Shown here: positions 1 to 7,356 of the stretch, piece after piece
How the letters are laid out: each line of letters starts with the position of its first letter
How positions within the stretch are numbered: position 1 is the first letter of the stretch
Origin: Polyangiaceae bacterium
GTDB lineage: Bacteria > Myxococcota_A > Polyangia > Polyangiales > Polyangiaceae
Assembly: GCA_029266615.1 (NCBI GenBank)
Contig: JAQSWN010000036.1
Span: forward strand, 1 to 39,935
Length of the DNA stretch: 39,935 nt
Direction: 5' to 3'
Program-made: the position numbers and the translations under genes
The notes under the pieces: generated by a model
The model's input: only the letters and a program-made list of their open reading frames with translations
Databases searched by the model: none
What the model was told of the DNA's origin: nothing

Positions 1-532
1 TGTTTCGGGGGCGCTTCGCCGGCGCGCGCTTCGGTGGTCGCTTTACGACCACCGCGTGCGAATGAGGGTGGCTGCCGTGGGCGTGAGAATGCGCGGGGGC
101 GGCCGCGTGCGCGTGCGCCACGCGCCGGCCGCCGTGAGCGAACAGCTCGAGCGCGCCGTGGAGCACGCCCTTGAGCGCGAGGATGCGGTCCGCTTGGGCC
201 TGGAGCACGTCCGAGCGGCCGTGCATGACCACGATCTCGAGGCACTTGTCGTGGTCCAAGTGGATGTGAAGCGTGGAGCGCACCGCCTCCCCCAGCTCGT
301 GCTGCACCTCCGTGAGCTTCTCGGTCAAGTCGCGCACGTGGTGATCATAAATGAGGGTGAGGGTAGCGACCGCGTCGACGCCCTTCTCCACTTGAGCCCG
401 AGTCACCGCAGCGCGCGCCAAGTCGCGCAGCGCCTCCGAGCGAGTACCGCCGCGCGTTTCGACCAGCGCATCGAACTGCTCGAGGAGCGAGCTTTCCATG
501 GCTACGCCGAAGCGAACGAGCGGATCGCTCAT
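1..532 (-). CDS. nikR: NikR-family nickel-responsive transcriptional regulator with His-rich tail (3' end outside window)
   Basis: NikR proteins are ribbon-helix-helix repressors that bind DNA when nickel occupies a C-terminal ACT-like domain. The N-terminal ~45 residues fit a ribbon-helix-helix: FGVAMESSLLEQFD, then GGTRSEALRDLAR. The metal-binding core reads STLHIHLDHDKC, so H89, H91 and C97 match the known His-x-His-x5-Cys nickel ligands, and H78 sits where the fourth ligand is expected. The ATG at 532 overlaps the stop of the upstream gene as ATGA. After the usual end near residue 135 the frame stays open to the window edge (177 codons) and becomes rich in His (AHAHAAAPAHSHAHGSHPHSH) and then Lys/Arg/Pro. 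That extension is unusual and may be an extra metal-buffering tail. The stop codon is not visible. The family call is firm; the targets are unknown. Confidence 0.88.
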   Translation of the reverse strand, partial: MSDPLVRFGVAMESSLLEQFDALVETRGGTRSEALRDLARAAVTRAQVEKGVDAVATLTLIYDHHVRDLTEKLTEVQHELGEAVRSTLHIHLDHDKCLEIVVMHGRSDVLQAQADRILALKGVLHGALELFAHGGRRVAHAHAAAPAHSHAHGSHPHSHAVVVKRPPKRAPAKRPRN

Positions 533-1266
533 TTGGCGTCGGTGGTGCTGGGTGCGCTGCTCGCGGGCGCCGGCATGCCGGGCTGGCGCAAGATGAAGCC
601 GCCGTCGTTTTCGTGACCGATGAGCTCCGGCGAGCGCGCCTTGAAGGTGCCGTCGTCCACCGTGCGTGACACCGTCTTCCAAATCGACTGCTCGCGTTCG
701 AGCTTGTAAAGGTACGTGACCGGGCTCGCGCCCGTTCCGGTAACGGTGACGCGAGTCACCGCTTGCGTGGGTCCGCGCTCCAGCAACTGGCCGGCGACGA
801 GCACGGTGCTGCGCAGGTCCGACGCCTTCTTGGCGCAGCTCGCATCCGCGTCGCACTCCCGCACCGCTTGCTTCACTTGCTCCACCATCGGACCTTTGGC
901 GAGCTCGGCTGCGCCGCCAAAGCTCTTGGTCGACCAGCGCAGCTCGAACTCCATGGCCGCGTCCTTGGGGTCCCGCGCCAGGTCCGTCAGCTCCACCTTG
1001 CGCGGATCGCGGCTCTCCTTCGGAGGGTGGTAGTTGCAACCGCCGCGCGCGAACACCCACATGCAAAGAGTCATGACGGCGACGACCGTCAGCATCCCGA
1101 TGGTCTGCTTCGAGGGCGAGTCGATCTGCTCCTCCGTGAGCGGAGGAGGGGGCGGCGGCCGAAGCTTCTTTTTCTTTTTCTTCGGCGGCTGGCTAGCCCC
1201 GGGCGTCGCCTCCGGCGCGGGAGGTTGGCTCGCCTCGTTCGGTTCCTGGGGCCCTTCGGTCGACAT
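529..1266 (-). CDS. Single-pass membrane protein of unknown function, coupled to nikR
   Basis: I do not recognise the family. The protein has 245 residues from the ATG at 1266; a longer frame to 1353 would overlap the divergent gene and is less likely. The first ~50 residues are Pro/Gln/Glu-rich, followed by a Lys run and a Pro run. A single hydrophobic segment (GMLTVVAVMTLCMWVFARGG, about residues 57-76) then leads into a ~170-residue polar domain carrying two close Cys (RECDADASC). This layout suggests an inner-membrane protein with a cytoplasmic basic/proline-rich N-terminus and a periplasmic domain. Its TGA overlaps the ATG of nikR, so the two are probably translated together. A link to nickel is inferred only from this coupling. 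Confidence 0.75.
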   Translation of the reverse strand: MSTEGPQEPNEASQPPAPEATPGASQPPKKKKKKLRPPPPPPLTEEQIDSPSKQTIGMLTVVAVMTLCMWVFARGGCNYHPPKESRDPRKVELTDLARDPKDAAMEFELRWSTKSFGGAAELAKGPMVEQVKQAVRECDADASCAKKASDLRSTVLVAGQLLERGPTQAVTRVTVTGTGASPVTYLYKLEREQSIWKTVSRTVDDGTFKARSPELIGHENDGGFILRQPGMPAPASSAPSTTDAK

Positions 1267-1334
1267 CGCGGGCCTTCGGGTAGCAAGGGTCCAGGATTTC
1301 CGCAACCGGCCCGCTACGGAACCGATAGGGGGCC

Positions 1335-2225
1335 ATGCGCCATTCTGCGCCAATTCTCACCATGATCGGACTTTTGTTGGGCGGCTGCTCCGGCGCCGTC
1401 CCCCTGCCGGCCCAAGCCGTGGCCCTGAATCGGGCGGGGGCGGAGGCGCTGGCTCGCGGCGACTTGGAGACCGCGGACGCTCGGCTCAGTCTGGCACTGG
1501 AGTACAGCCCGCGCTTCGTCGAGGCGCTCGTGAACCACGGGCTGGTCGAGCTGCAGCGCGGCAACTTCGAGCGAGCGCGGGAGGTCATCGCGCGTGCACG
1601 CCGGCTGAACCCGGACGTCGCTCAGCCTCACCACGCGCTCGGCGTGTTGGCCGAACGCCAAGCGCGGCCGGACGACGCGTCCCGCCATTACTACGACGCG
1701 CTGGCCGTGGATCCTGGTTTCGCGCCCGCGCGCGCCAACCTCGCCCGGCTCCTGTTCGACGCCGGAATGCTGAACGAAGCGTGGGTGCAGTTCAAACGCC
1801 TGGTCGAAGCCGCGCCGGACTCGGTGGAAGCCAAGCACGGCTTGGCCGAGACGCTGCTCCGGTTGGGTCGCGTCGACGAAGCGGAAGCCGTAGCGCGCGA
1901 GGCGCTCGAGGAGTTCCCGGACTCACCGGAGCTCGTGGTGTTGGCGGCCCGTAGTCAGCTTCGGCGCGGTCATTTCCAGCGCGCCATCGAGCTGCTCGCG
2001 CCCCTCGGTCATGGTCGGGACGACGTCGCCGCGAACGCGTTGGGCTGGCTCGCCACCGCGGAGCTCTTGCGCGGGGACGCACGACGCGCGGTCGGCGCGG
2101 CCAAGCGCGCGCTGGAGCTCGAGCCGAGCTCGCCGGTCGCCACTTATGCCATGGCGCAGGCGCTGGAGGCATTGGGCGATCCCGCCGCGCTTTCCTGGCG
2201 GCGCCGTGCCCGACCGCCGCGCTAG
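1335..2225 (+). CDS. TPR-repeat lipoprotein
   Basis: The protein has 296 residues. The N-terminus MRHSAPILTMIGLLLGGC is a lipoprotein signal with a lipobox ending at C18, so the mature protein is probably anchored in the outer or inner membrane facing the periplasm. The rest is a series of about seven tetratricopeptide repeats with the spaced Ala/Gly/Leu/Tyr pattern, for example ALVNHGLVELQRGNFERARE and ARANLARLLFDAGMLNEAW. TPR proteins act as assembly scaffolds. The gene lies 68 bp from the divergent membrane-protein gene and 47 bp upstream of the three-gene ABC-like cassette, so it may be the first gene of that unit. No partner can be named from sequence. Confidence 0.85.
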   Translation: MRHSAPILTMIGLLLGGCSGAVPLPAQAVALNRAGAEALARGDLETADARLSLALEYSPRFVEALVNHGLVELQRGNFERAREVIARARRLNPDVAQPHHALGVLAERQARPDDASRHYYDALAVDPGFAPARANLARLLFDAGMLNEAWVQFKRLVEAAPDSVEAKHGLAETLLRLGRVDEAEAVAREALEEFPDSPELVVLAARSQLRRGHFQRAIELLAPLGHGRDDVAANALGWLATAELLRGDARRAVGAAKRALELEPSSPVATYAMAQALEALGDPAALSWRRRARPPR

Positions 2226-2272
2226 CCGTGCAGCGGGACAAAGCCGGTGGAAGGCTCTATGCTGCGCGCCAC

Positions 2273-2938
2273 GTGACGACTCTCAGCGTTTCCGGCCCCG
2301 TCGCCATTCCGCGAGCGCTCGTGCGCCTCTGTCGCCAGTCGCAGCGGCAGCTGCTCGGCTTAAGGCTTGGGCGCGTTTACGGCTACGGTATCGGGCTCAG
2401 CTACGCGCTCATGGTCGCGCTCGTTCCGGCCGAAGTCGCCGTCTCCGGCACGCTCTGGGTTCGCTCCTTGGTCACGGCTTCGTGGGTCGCCGGCCTCGGC
2501 GCGCTCTCGCTCGCGAGCGATCTCTCGGCGAGGGACTCCACCGAGGGCGTGACGAGCTTAGCTAGGCTCCGCGGCTACGGAGAGGGAGCGTTGGAGCGGG
2601 CACGGGTGCTGGCCGGCGCGCTCAGGCTAGGCACCACCGTGCTCGTGCCGGGGCTCATCGTCGCGGTCGCGCTGCTGCTCAAGCTACGCACGCTCTCCGG
2701 GGCCGCCATGGCGCTGTCGCTCCTCGTGTTCACGGTGCCGTACGCGGCGTTGGTCGGAGGGGTGCTGGCTCCGCTCGCGCGCGCGTCGCATCACTTCTTT
2801 CCCGGGCGCGGAAGGTGGTTACTGGCGGCGGTGGTGCTCGGGCCGTGGCTGCTCGGCAAAGGGTTGAATGCGCCGGTGCCAAGCATCCCCGCGGGCTTCG
2901 ACTGGCTGCTGTCACAAGTCGTGCGGAGCGTGAGCTAA
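2273..2938 (+). CDS. Polytopic membrane protein, ABC-2 permease-like, first of a three-gene cassette
   Basis: From the GTG at 2273 the protein has 221 residues. An ATG at 2228 would add 15 hydrophilic residues and cannot be excluded. Five to six hydrophobic stretches are visible, such as GIGLSYALMVALVPAEVAV, TTVLVPGLIVAVALLLKL and AMALSLLVFTVPYAALVGG. A charged loop SLARLRGYGEGALERARVLAG resembles the cytoplasmic coupling segment of ABC-2 permeases. The stop overlaps the next start as TAATG. Context (ATPase-like gene, then a second membrane protein) supports a role as permease half of a heterodimeric complex. The family assignment is inference from topology and position. Confidence 0.7.
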   Translation: MTTLSVSGPVAIPRALVRLCRQSQRQLLGLRLGRVYGYGIGLSYALMVALVPAEVAVSGTLWVRSLVTASWVAGLGALSLASDLSARDSTEGVTSLARLRGYGEGALERARVLAGALRLGTTVLVPGLIVAVALLLKLRTLSGAAMALSLLVFTVPYAALVGGVLAPLARASHHFFPGRGRWLLAAVVLGPWLLGKGLNAPVPSIPAGFDWLLSQVVRSVS

Positions 2939-3897
2939 TGCGCGCGAGGTTGCGAGGAGCCGCGCTGGGCGCTCTGCGTGGCGCCGATCTGGAGCTCGCG
3001 CCCGGGCGCTACGTCGCGCTCTCCAGCGAGCGCGAGCCGCTCGCGGATTTGATCACCCTGCTGTGCGGGAGGGAAGCGCCGAGCCGCGGCGAGCTGCGGC
3101 TGGACGACGCGACGCCGTCGAACGCCCCCGCGCTCCGGCGCAAAGTCGCTTCGCTGCTCGCGGAGGAGGCCCTACCCCCCGCCAAGACGGTGCGAAATAG
3201 CGTCGAAAAGGCGCTCCGCGCCCGCGGCGGGCCGCCGGCAGACGCGTCCAAGCTGCTGGAGGAAGCGGGCCTTCCGGCGCTTTTGGAGCTACGCCCGGAG
3301 GCGCTTGGGGCCCGCGAGACGCGCAGCGTCGCCCTCGCCCTCGCGCTCGGGCACGGCGCCGCGGAGGTGTTCGCCCTGCACGAGCCGCTCGCCACGCTAC
3401 TGCCGGCTGCCTTCGTGCTGCCGCGCTTGGACGACCACACCTCCCGCGGCGCGCTCGTGCTCGCCGCAACGACGAGCCCGGCGGACGCAACGCTGCTCGG
3501 CGGCGCGTGGCTCTGTGTGGAGCTCGGACGCGTCCGCGGAACTTCCGGCCCCGCACCGCGGCTCGGTGTCGGTCCCTGGCAACAAGTCTCGGTGGAAACG
3601 CCGAACGCGCGTGCGCTCGCGCAGCTCCTGCACCAGTCACCGCACGGCTTGGTGAGCGAGCTCGGCGCGTCCGCCCAAGCGCTGAAGGTTACCGGTCCCG
3701 CACTTGACGTCACGGTGCGCGAGGTCATCGCGCTGTGTCGCGCTCACCAGATAGAAATCACGCGCATCGAGGCGGCCGTGCCGCCTGTCGAAGCGCTCAT
3801 GGCCGCGCGCGCCGGCTTCGCGCGGGGCGCGTACGAAGCGTCACGAGTTGCGGCTCATGCGGCGCTCTCCCCCTACCCGCCGCGAGGTGTCTCGTGA
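2938..3897 (+). CDS. Degenerate ABC ATPase-like protein lacking Walker A
   Basis: This 319-residue protein follows the layout of an ABC-2-type ATPase, but the catalytic motifs are eroded. The framework AL...LITLLCGREAPSRGELRLDD (about residues 27-57) is where a P-loop should be; instead of GxxGxGKS/T it has SSEREPLAD, and the lysine position is L35. The signature region reads LGARETRSVALALALG (123-138) instead of LSGGQ. The Walker B-like FALHEPL (145-151) keeps the Glu, but His148 replaces the Asp. No H-loop His is evident near VLAATTSPAD. The C-terminal ~80 residues resemble the helper domain of ABC-2 ATPases. Start and stop are coupled to both neighbours (TAATG and GTGA). The subunit probably does not hydrolyse ATP. 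An ABC origin is inferred from pattern and context. Confidence 0.7.
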   Translation: MRARLRGAALGALRGADLELAPGRYVALSSEREPLADLITLLCGREAPSRGELRLDDATPSNAPALRRKVASLLAEEALPPAKTVRNSVEKALRARGGPPADASKLLEEAGLPALLELRPEALGARETRSVALALALGHGAAEVFALHEPLATLLPAAFVLPRLDDHTSRGALVLAATTSPADATLLGGAWLCVELGRVRGTSGPAPRLGVGPWQQVSVETPNARALAQLLHQSPHGLVSELGASAQALKVTGPALDVTVREVIALCRAHQIEITRIEAAVPPVEALMAARAGFARGAYEASRVAAHAALSPYPPRGVS

Positions 3898-4577
3898 GCA
3901 TCGACGCAGGTGTAGACCTCGCGCGGCAGCGGCTGCGCCAAGGCTCGACGGGCGTGGCGTGCGCTCTGGCGCTCGCGTTCGCGCTCGGGGTCGCGCTGCT
4001 GGAGCGCGCGCAGGGTCGAGTCGGTGCCGCGGATCGCGCGCTCTCGGGCGGTGCCTTCGGCATCGCGCTCCCGCTGCTCTGCTACTTCTTGGTGAGTCGC
4101 GTCTGCGCGGGACGAAACCTGCGCGAAGCCGTCGCTCCCCTCGCTCGCCACGGCTTGGACCGCCGTCAATTGGCGCTGGGCCTCGCTTTGCCCCCAGCGC
4201 TCGTCGCGGCGGCGTTTGCGGCTCTCGGCGGTCTCCTCGTCGTAGCCGTGACGCGTGGTCTGGGTGACCCGGAGCTGAGTAAGGACGCGCTGGCTAGCTT
4301 TTGGATCGGGCTCGTTTCCGGCCCCGCTTACGTCGCCGCCTTCGTCGGCGCGTCGGCGCTCGGGCGCGCCGGCCGTGGCCGTTCTTGGCTGCTTTTGGCG
4401 GATTTCGTGCTCGGAGCCGGCACTTCGTTCGTCGCTTTCCCTTGGCCCAAAGCCCACGTACGGAACTTGCTTGGCGGAGGCGCCACGCTCGATATGTCGC
4501 AGCTCGCCGCACTTCTGGCCTTGCTAGGCATGAGCTTTGCTTTTCTGTGTTTCGGCGTGCTTCGTAGCCCCCGCTGA
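3894..4577 (+). CDS. Polytopic membrane protein, ABC-2 permease-like, third of the cassette
   Basis: Starting from the GTG at 3894, which overlaps the upstream TGA as GTGA, this protein has 227 residues. It contains about six hydrophobic segments, including GVACALALAFALGVALLE, FGIALPLLCYFLVSRV, LALPPALVAAAFAALGGLL and LAALLALLGMSFAFLCFGVL. The segment NLREAVAPLARHGLDRRQLALG parallels the charged loop of the first membrane protein in the cassette, as expected for two related permease halves. I cannot name a substrate. The overlap with the ATPase-like gene argues strongly that the three products form one complex. Confidence 0.72.
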   Translation: MSIDAGVDLARQRLRQGSTGVACALALAFALGVALLERAQGRVGAADRALSGGAFGIALPLLCYFLVSRVCAGRNLREAVAPLARHGLDRRQLALGLALPPALVAAAFAALGGLLVVAVTRGLGDPELSKDALASFWIGLVSGPAYVAAFVGASALGRAGRGRSWLLLADFVLGAGTSFVAFPWPKAHVRNLLGGGATLDMSQLAALLALLGMSFAFLCFGVLRSPR

Positions 4578-4619
4578 CGGCCTGGCGCTCGCAGACTTAC
4601 GACGCTAGGCTGCCCAAGC

Positions 4620-5291
4620 TTGCACAAGGTCAGCTATCGCTTCGACGATTTCGAAGCTCTCGAACAGGCCCTCGACGCAGAAGATACCGATCTGGCGCTC
4701 GAGGATCCTCACCTAGCGGACGGCCAGTGGCTGCTCGCAACCTTCAGCGTCGGCGACGAGTCGACGTCGGTTGCCGGCCGCGTCATCGATCGCGGAGACG
4801 CGCTGCGCGTCACCTTCGAGGAACGCGACCAGCTCCGCCTGCGCCACTTCGCGAACGGTAATGGGCGTCCTTCCGTGCGCAGCCTGCTCCCCGCCGAGCA
4901 TAGCCTCCCCCCCGGCAGCAGCGCGCTCGTCGTGAGCGCCAGCGCGCCCGTCGCGAGCATCGTGGGCAAGCTCATCGAAGGTTGGGGCGCGACCGTCCGC
5001 AGCGTCGGCAGCGTGGAGGACGCGCTGGACGTGCTGCGCCAAGCCCCGGTCGACGTCATCGTGCTGGACTCGCTTTTGCCCGGCCTCGGCTGCGGCGACT
5101 TGTGCCAAGCGCTCTCGCGTTCGGAGGACGAAAATCGTCCGTGCGTGCTGCTGCTCGGACAAGACCCGACCTGCGCCGATGCACACGCGGCTCTTGCCGC
5201 CGGGGCGGACGACTTCGTGCAGAAGCCCTTCCGCGCTCAAGAGCTCCGAGCGCGGCTCGTTGGCTTGCTCGAACACCGCCTCTGCGGCTGA
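4620..5291 (+). CDS. Atypical response-regulator receiver protein
   Basis: The protein has 223 residues from a TTG at 4620; no in-frame ATG or GTG occurs in the first ~100 codons. Residues 1-80 form a small beta-rich domain (WLLATFSVGDES, VAGRVIDRGDALRVTFEERD) that may be a PilZ-like barrel but lacks a clear RxxxR. Residues ~100-222 form a receiver domain: the phosphoacceptor position is D150 in DVIVLDSLLPG and the conserved Lys is K202 in FVQKPF. The acidic pair expected after the first strand is replaced by VVSASAP, and the Thr/Ser switch position looks like Gly. Phosphorylation may therefore be weak or absent. No kinase gene is adjacent. The receiver fold is secure; the role is unknown. 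Confidence 0.75.
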   Translation: MHKVSYRFDDFEALEQALDAEDTDLALEDPHLADGQWLLATFSVGDESTSVAGRVIDRGDALRVTFEERDQLRLRHFANGNGRPSVRSLLPAEHSLPPGSSALVVSASAPVASIVGKLIEGWGATVRSVGSVEDALDVLRQAPVDVIVLDSLLPGLGCGDLCQALSRSEDENRPCVLLLGQDPTCADAHAALAAGADDFVQKPFRAQELRARLVGLLEHRLCG

Positions 5292-5394
5292 GGCGTGTCC
5301 CTCAATTGGGATCGATCGCGCGTGCCCGTGAACGCCGAGACCGCGGACGTACCTAGGCCAGGCGCGGGCTAGGTAGACATAGCCGGGACACGCC
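5292..5394. repeat. Nested inverted repeats between convergent genes
   Basis: A perfect 10-bp inverted repeat, GGCGTGTCCC at 5292-5301 and GGGACACGCC at 5385-5394, encloses a second pair, TACCTAG at 5350-5356 and CTAGGTA at 5369-5375. It fills the 115-bp gap between the receiver gene and the convergent LolC/E-like gene. It may act as a two-way transcription terminator or be a small palindromic element. No T-run follows on either strand, so a classical intrinsic terminator is not shown. Confidence 0.5.
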
Positions 5395-5406
5395 CCAAGG
5401 CCCCGG

Positions 5407-7044
5407 CTACTGGTCGCGGAACGCTTCCGCGGGGCGCAGGCGCGACGCATAGAGCGCCGGCCAGATCGTGGCCGCGAGGCAGACGAGGATCGCGAAGACG
5501 CCGACCATGACGAACTGCAGGGGGCGTACCTGCACCGGAAGGTGCGAGATGAAGTAAACCTTGGGATCCAGGGGCAACGCGTAAACGAGCAGCAGCTTGC
5601 ACACGATGATGCCGAGCAGCAGGCCGAAGGCGGTGCCGAACAATCCGATGAAGCCGCCCTGGTAGACGAAGGAACGCAGCACCGCGCTGTCGGAGGCGCC
5701 CATGGCTTTGATCACCGCGATCTCCTTCTTCTTGTCGAGCACCACCATGATGAGCGTCGCGATCACCGTGAAGGCGGCGACGACGATGATGAGCGCGAGC
5801 ACGAAGCTCATGAGAAGCTGCTGGATCTGCAAGGCCGTGAAGAGGCCGTGGTTCAGCTCTTCCCAATCCAACGTGTGATAAACGCCGTTGGCGAGAAGCT
5901 TGTCGATCGTCCGCGCGACGTCCTTCGCCTGCTCGATGTCTGCAACCTTCATCTCCACGCCGGTCACGCTGTCGCCGGTGTCGTAGAAGGCCTGCGCTTC
6001 GTACAGGTCCGTGTAAACGAGCTTGGAGTCGTACTGGTCGAAGCCGGCGTCGAACACCGCCGTCACGCGGAACTGCTTGGCCACGGGCGCGCGCATGCTG
6101 CCGCGTGAGTACGAAAAGCCGATCGTCGGGCTCGTCACCTGCAGGCAATCCCCGATATTGACCTCGAGGTTCCGCTTCAAGGTCACCCCGATCACGATGC
6201 CGGGCAGCTTCTTGACCGCCGTCGGGTCCTTGCAAGGGTCTTTGAGGGCGTCGGCAGGAAGCGCGTCGTCTTCGGGCAGCTCACCCTGGTAGCCGCCCTC
6301 GGGTACGATGTTGCCGACGGGCGCGCCTTCTGGCAGCGCCAGCTCCTCCGAGGTGGGTTCCGCGGGCGAAGCTGCCCCGGGTGAGCCTTCGTCGACGGCG
6401 ACGCGCGCGCTCGCGTCCGGAGCCGCGAGCGCCTCCTGCTTGACGATGTCCTCTATCTGCTTGAGGGCAGAGCCTCTGGGGAGCGGCGGGTCGGAAGAAG
6501 CCGCGGGGGGCGGCAAAGGATCGCCGCTGTCCGCGTCGCTGCCGAGGCCGCTCGTCGTCTGGCCCAGCGCGTCGTCGTCGATGAGCCCCTTCCGACGACG
6601 CTCGGGAGGCTTCGCATCCGTGAGTCGCAGGCCGTCGAGCGAGCCCTCGACGACGTGCCGCGGGAGGTCCAGCACGTCTTTCACCTTGGCCGGATCTACC
6701 CCCTTGAGGAGCACGCCCGTCGCGGTGCGATCGCGGTGCGTGATCATCATCGGATTGATGACGAACGGCGCCACGCCCGTGACACCGGGCACGGTCTTCA
6801 TCTTCTCCATGACCTGGCGGTACTCGCGGAAATCCGTCGCGTACTTCAGGACCAGCACGTGGGCGTTGACGCCCAGCACCTTCTCGCGGAACTGCGCGCG
6901 GAACCCGCCCGTCACGCTCATGACCGTCGCCAGCGCGCCAACACCGAGCGCGACCCCGAGCGTCGCGAACATGGTGCCGACCGAGATGAAGGCGCGCTTC
7001 TTCGAGCCCATGTAACGCAGCGCCAAGTCGAGCGGGAAACCCAT
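5407..7044 (-). CDS. LolC/LolE-type lipoprotein-releasing ABC permease with an acidic insertion
   Basis: In the LolCDE system the LolC/LolE subunits extract lipoproteins from the inner membrane. From the ATG at 7044 this protein has 545 residues; the frame stays open to 7176, but family proteins start as here (MGFPLDLALRYMGSKKRAF). The layout matches: a first membrane helix (FATLGVALGVGALATVMSV), a large periplasmic domain, then three C-terminal helices with the permease loop DKKKEIAVIKAMGAS between the first two and a SRLRPAEAFRDQ end. The usual length is ~400 residues. The excess is a ~120-residue Asp/Pro/Ser/Ala-rich insertion in the periplasmic domain (around residues 135-260). No LolD ATPase lies next to it. 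An alternative is an FtsX/MacB-like permease. Confidence 0.83.
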   Translation of the reverse strand: MGFPLDLALRYMGSKKRAFISVGTMFATLGVALGVGALATVMSVTGGFRAQFREKVLGVNAHVLVLKYATDFREYRQVMEKMKTVPGVTGVAPFVINPMMITHRDRTATGVLLKGVDPAKVKDVLDLPRHVVEGSLDGLRLTDAKPPERRRKGLIDDDALGQTTSGLGSDADSGDPLPPPAASSDPPLPRGSALKQIEDIVKQEALAAPDASARVAVDEGSPGAASPAEPTSEELALPEGAPVGNIVPEGGYQGELPEDDALPADALKDPCKDPTAVKKLPGIVIGVTLKRNLEVNIGDCLQVTSPTIGFSYSRGSMRAPVAKQFRVTAVFDAGFDQYDSKLVYTDLYEAQAFYDTGDSVTGVEMKVADIEQAKDVARTIDKLLANGVYHTLDWEELNHGLFTALQIQQLLMSFVLALIIVVAAFTVIATLIMVVLDKKKEIAVIKAMGASDSAVLRSFVYQGGFIGLFGTAFGLLLGIIVCKLLLVYALPLDPKVYFISHLPVQVRPLQFVMVGVFAILVCLAATIWPALYASRLRPAEAFRDQ

Positions 7045-7356
7045 CAAGCGCCGCTGTAGCAGCTTTTCTCTACCTCGCGGACCTACCTTTCGCGACTGCT
7101 CCGGTGCGCAGCGGTGTACCGCGGCCGCTGTCATCGGCTCGCAACCGTTGCGGAGCGGATATTCGGCTTCACGCAAGGTCTCCGCTGAGTTAGGCGATTT
7201 ATCGATCGTAGGGGCGCGGGCCTACACCTTGCATCCGCGAGGCCCACGTTTTAGCAACCACCAAGGTCAATTGTAGCCAAGGTGGAATCTGCGACGGATC
7301 TGGTCTATGCGGGAGAGCGGTGGGGGCCGCACGGACGTAGGAAGCACTGAGCGACG
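7045..7356. other. Divergent intergenic region between the LolC/E-like and kinase genes
   Basis: These 312 bases separate two divergently transcribed genes and must hold promoters for both. The minus-strand reading frame of the permease remains open to 7176, so its N-terminus could extend into this region. I see no convincing -35/-10 pair, operator, tRNA or terminator here. Confidence 0.5.

Noticed and set aside
1034..1954. 306-codon open frame on the plus strand
   Set aside because: It crosses the minus-strand membrane-protein gene and the start of the TPR lipoprotein; a poly-Gly/Phe/Arg shadow of the Lys and Pro runs.
7198..7210. ATCGATCGTAGG motif, also at 14100-14111
   Set aside because: Two copies of a short semi-palindrome upstream of minus-strand genes; too little to call a shared regulatory site.
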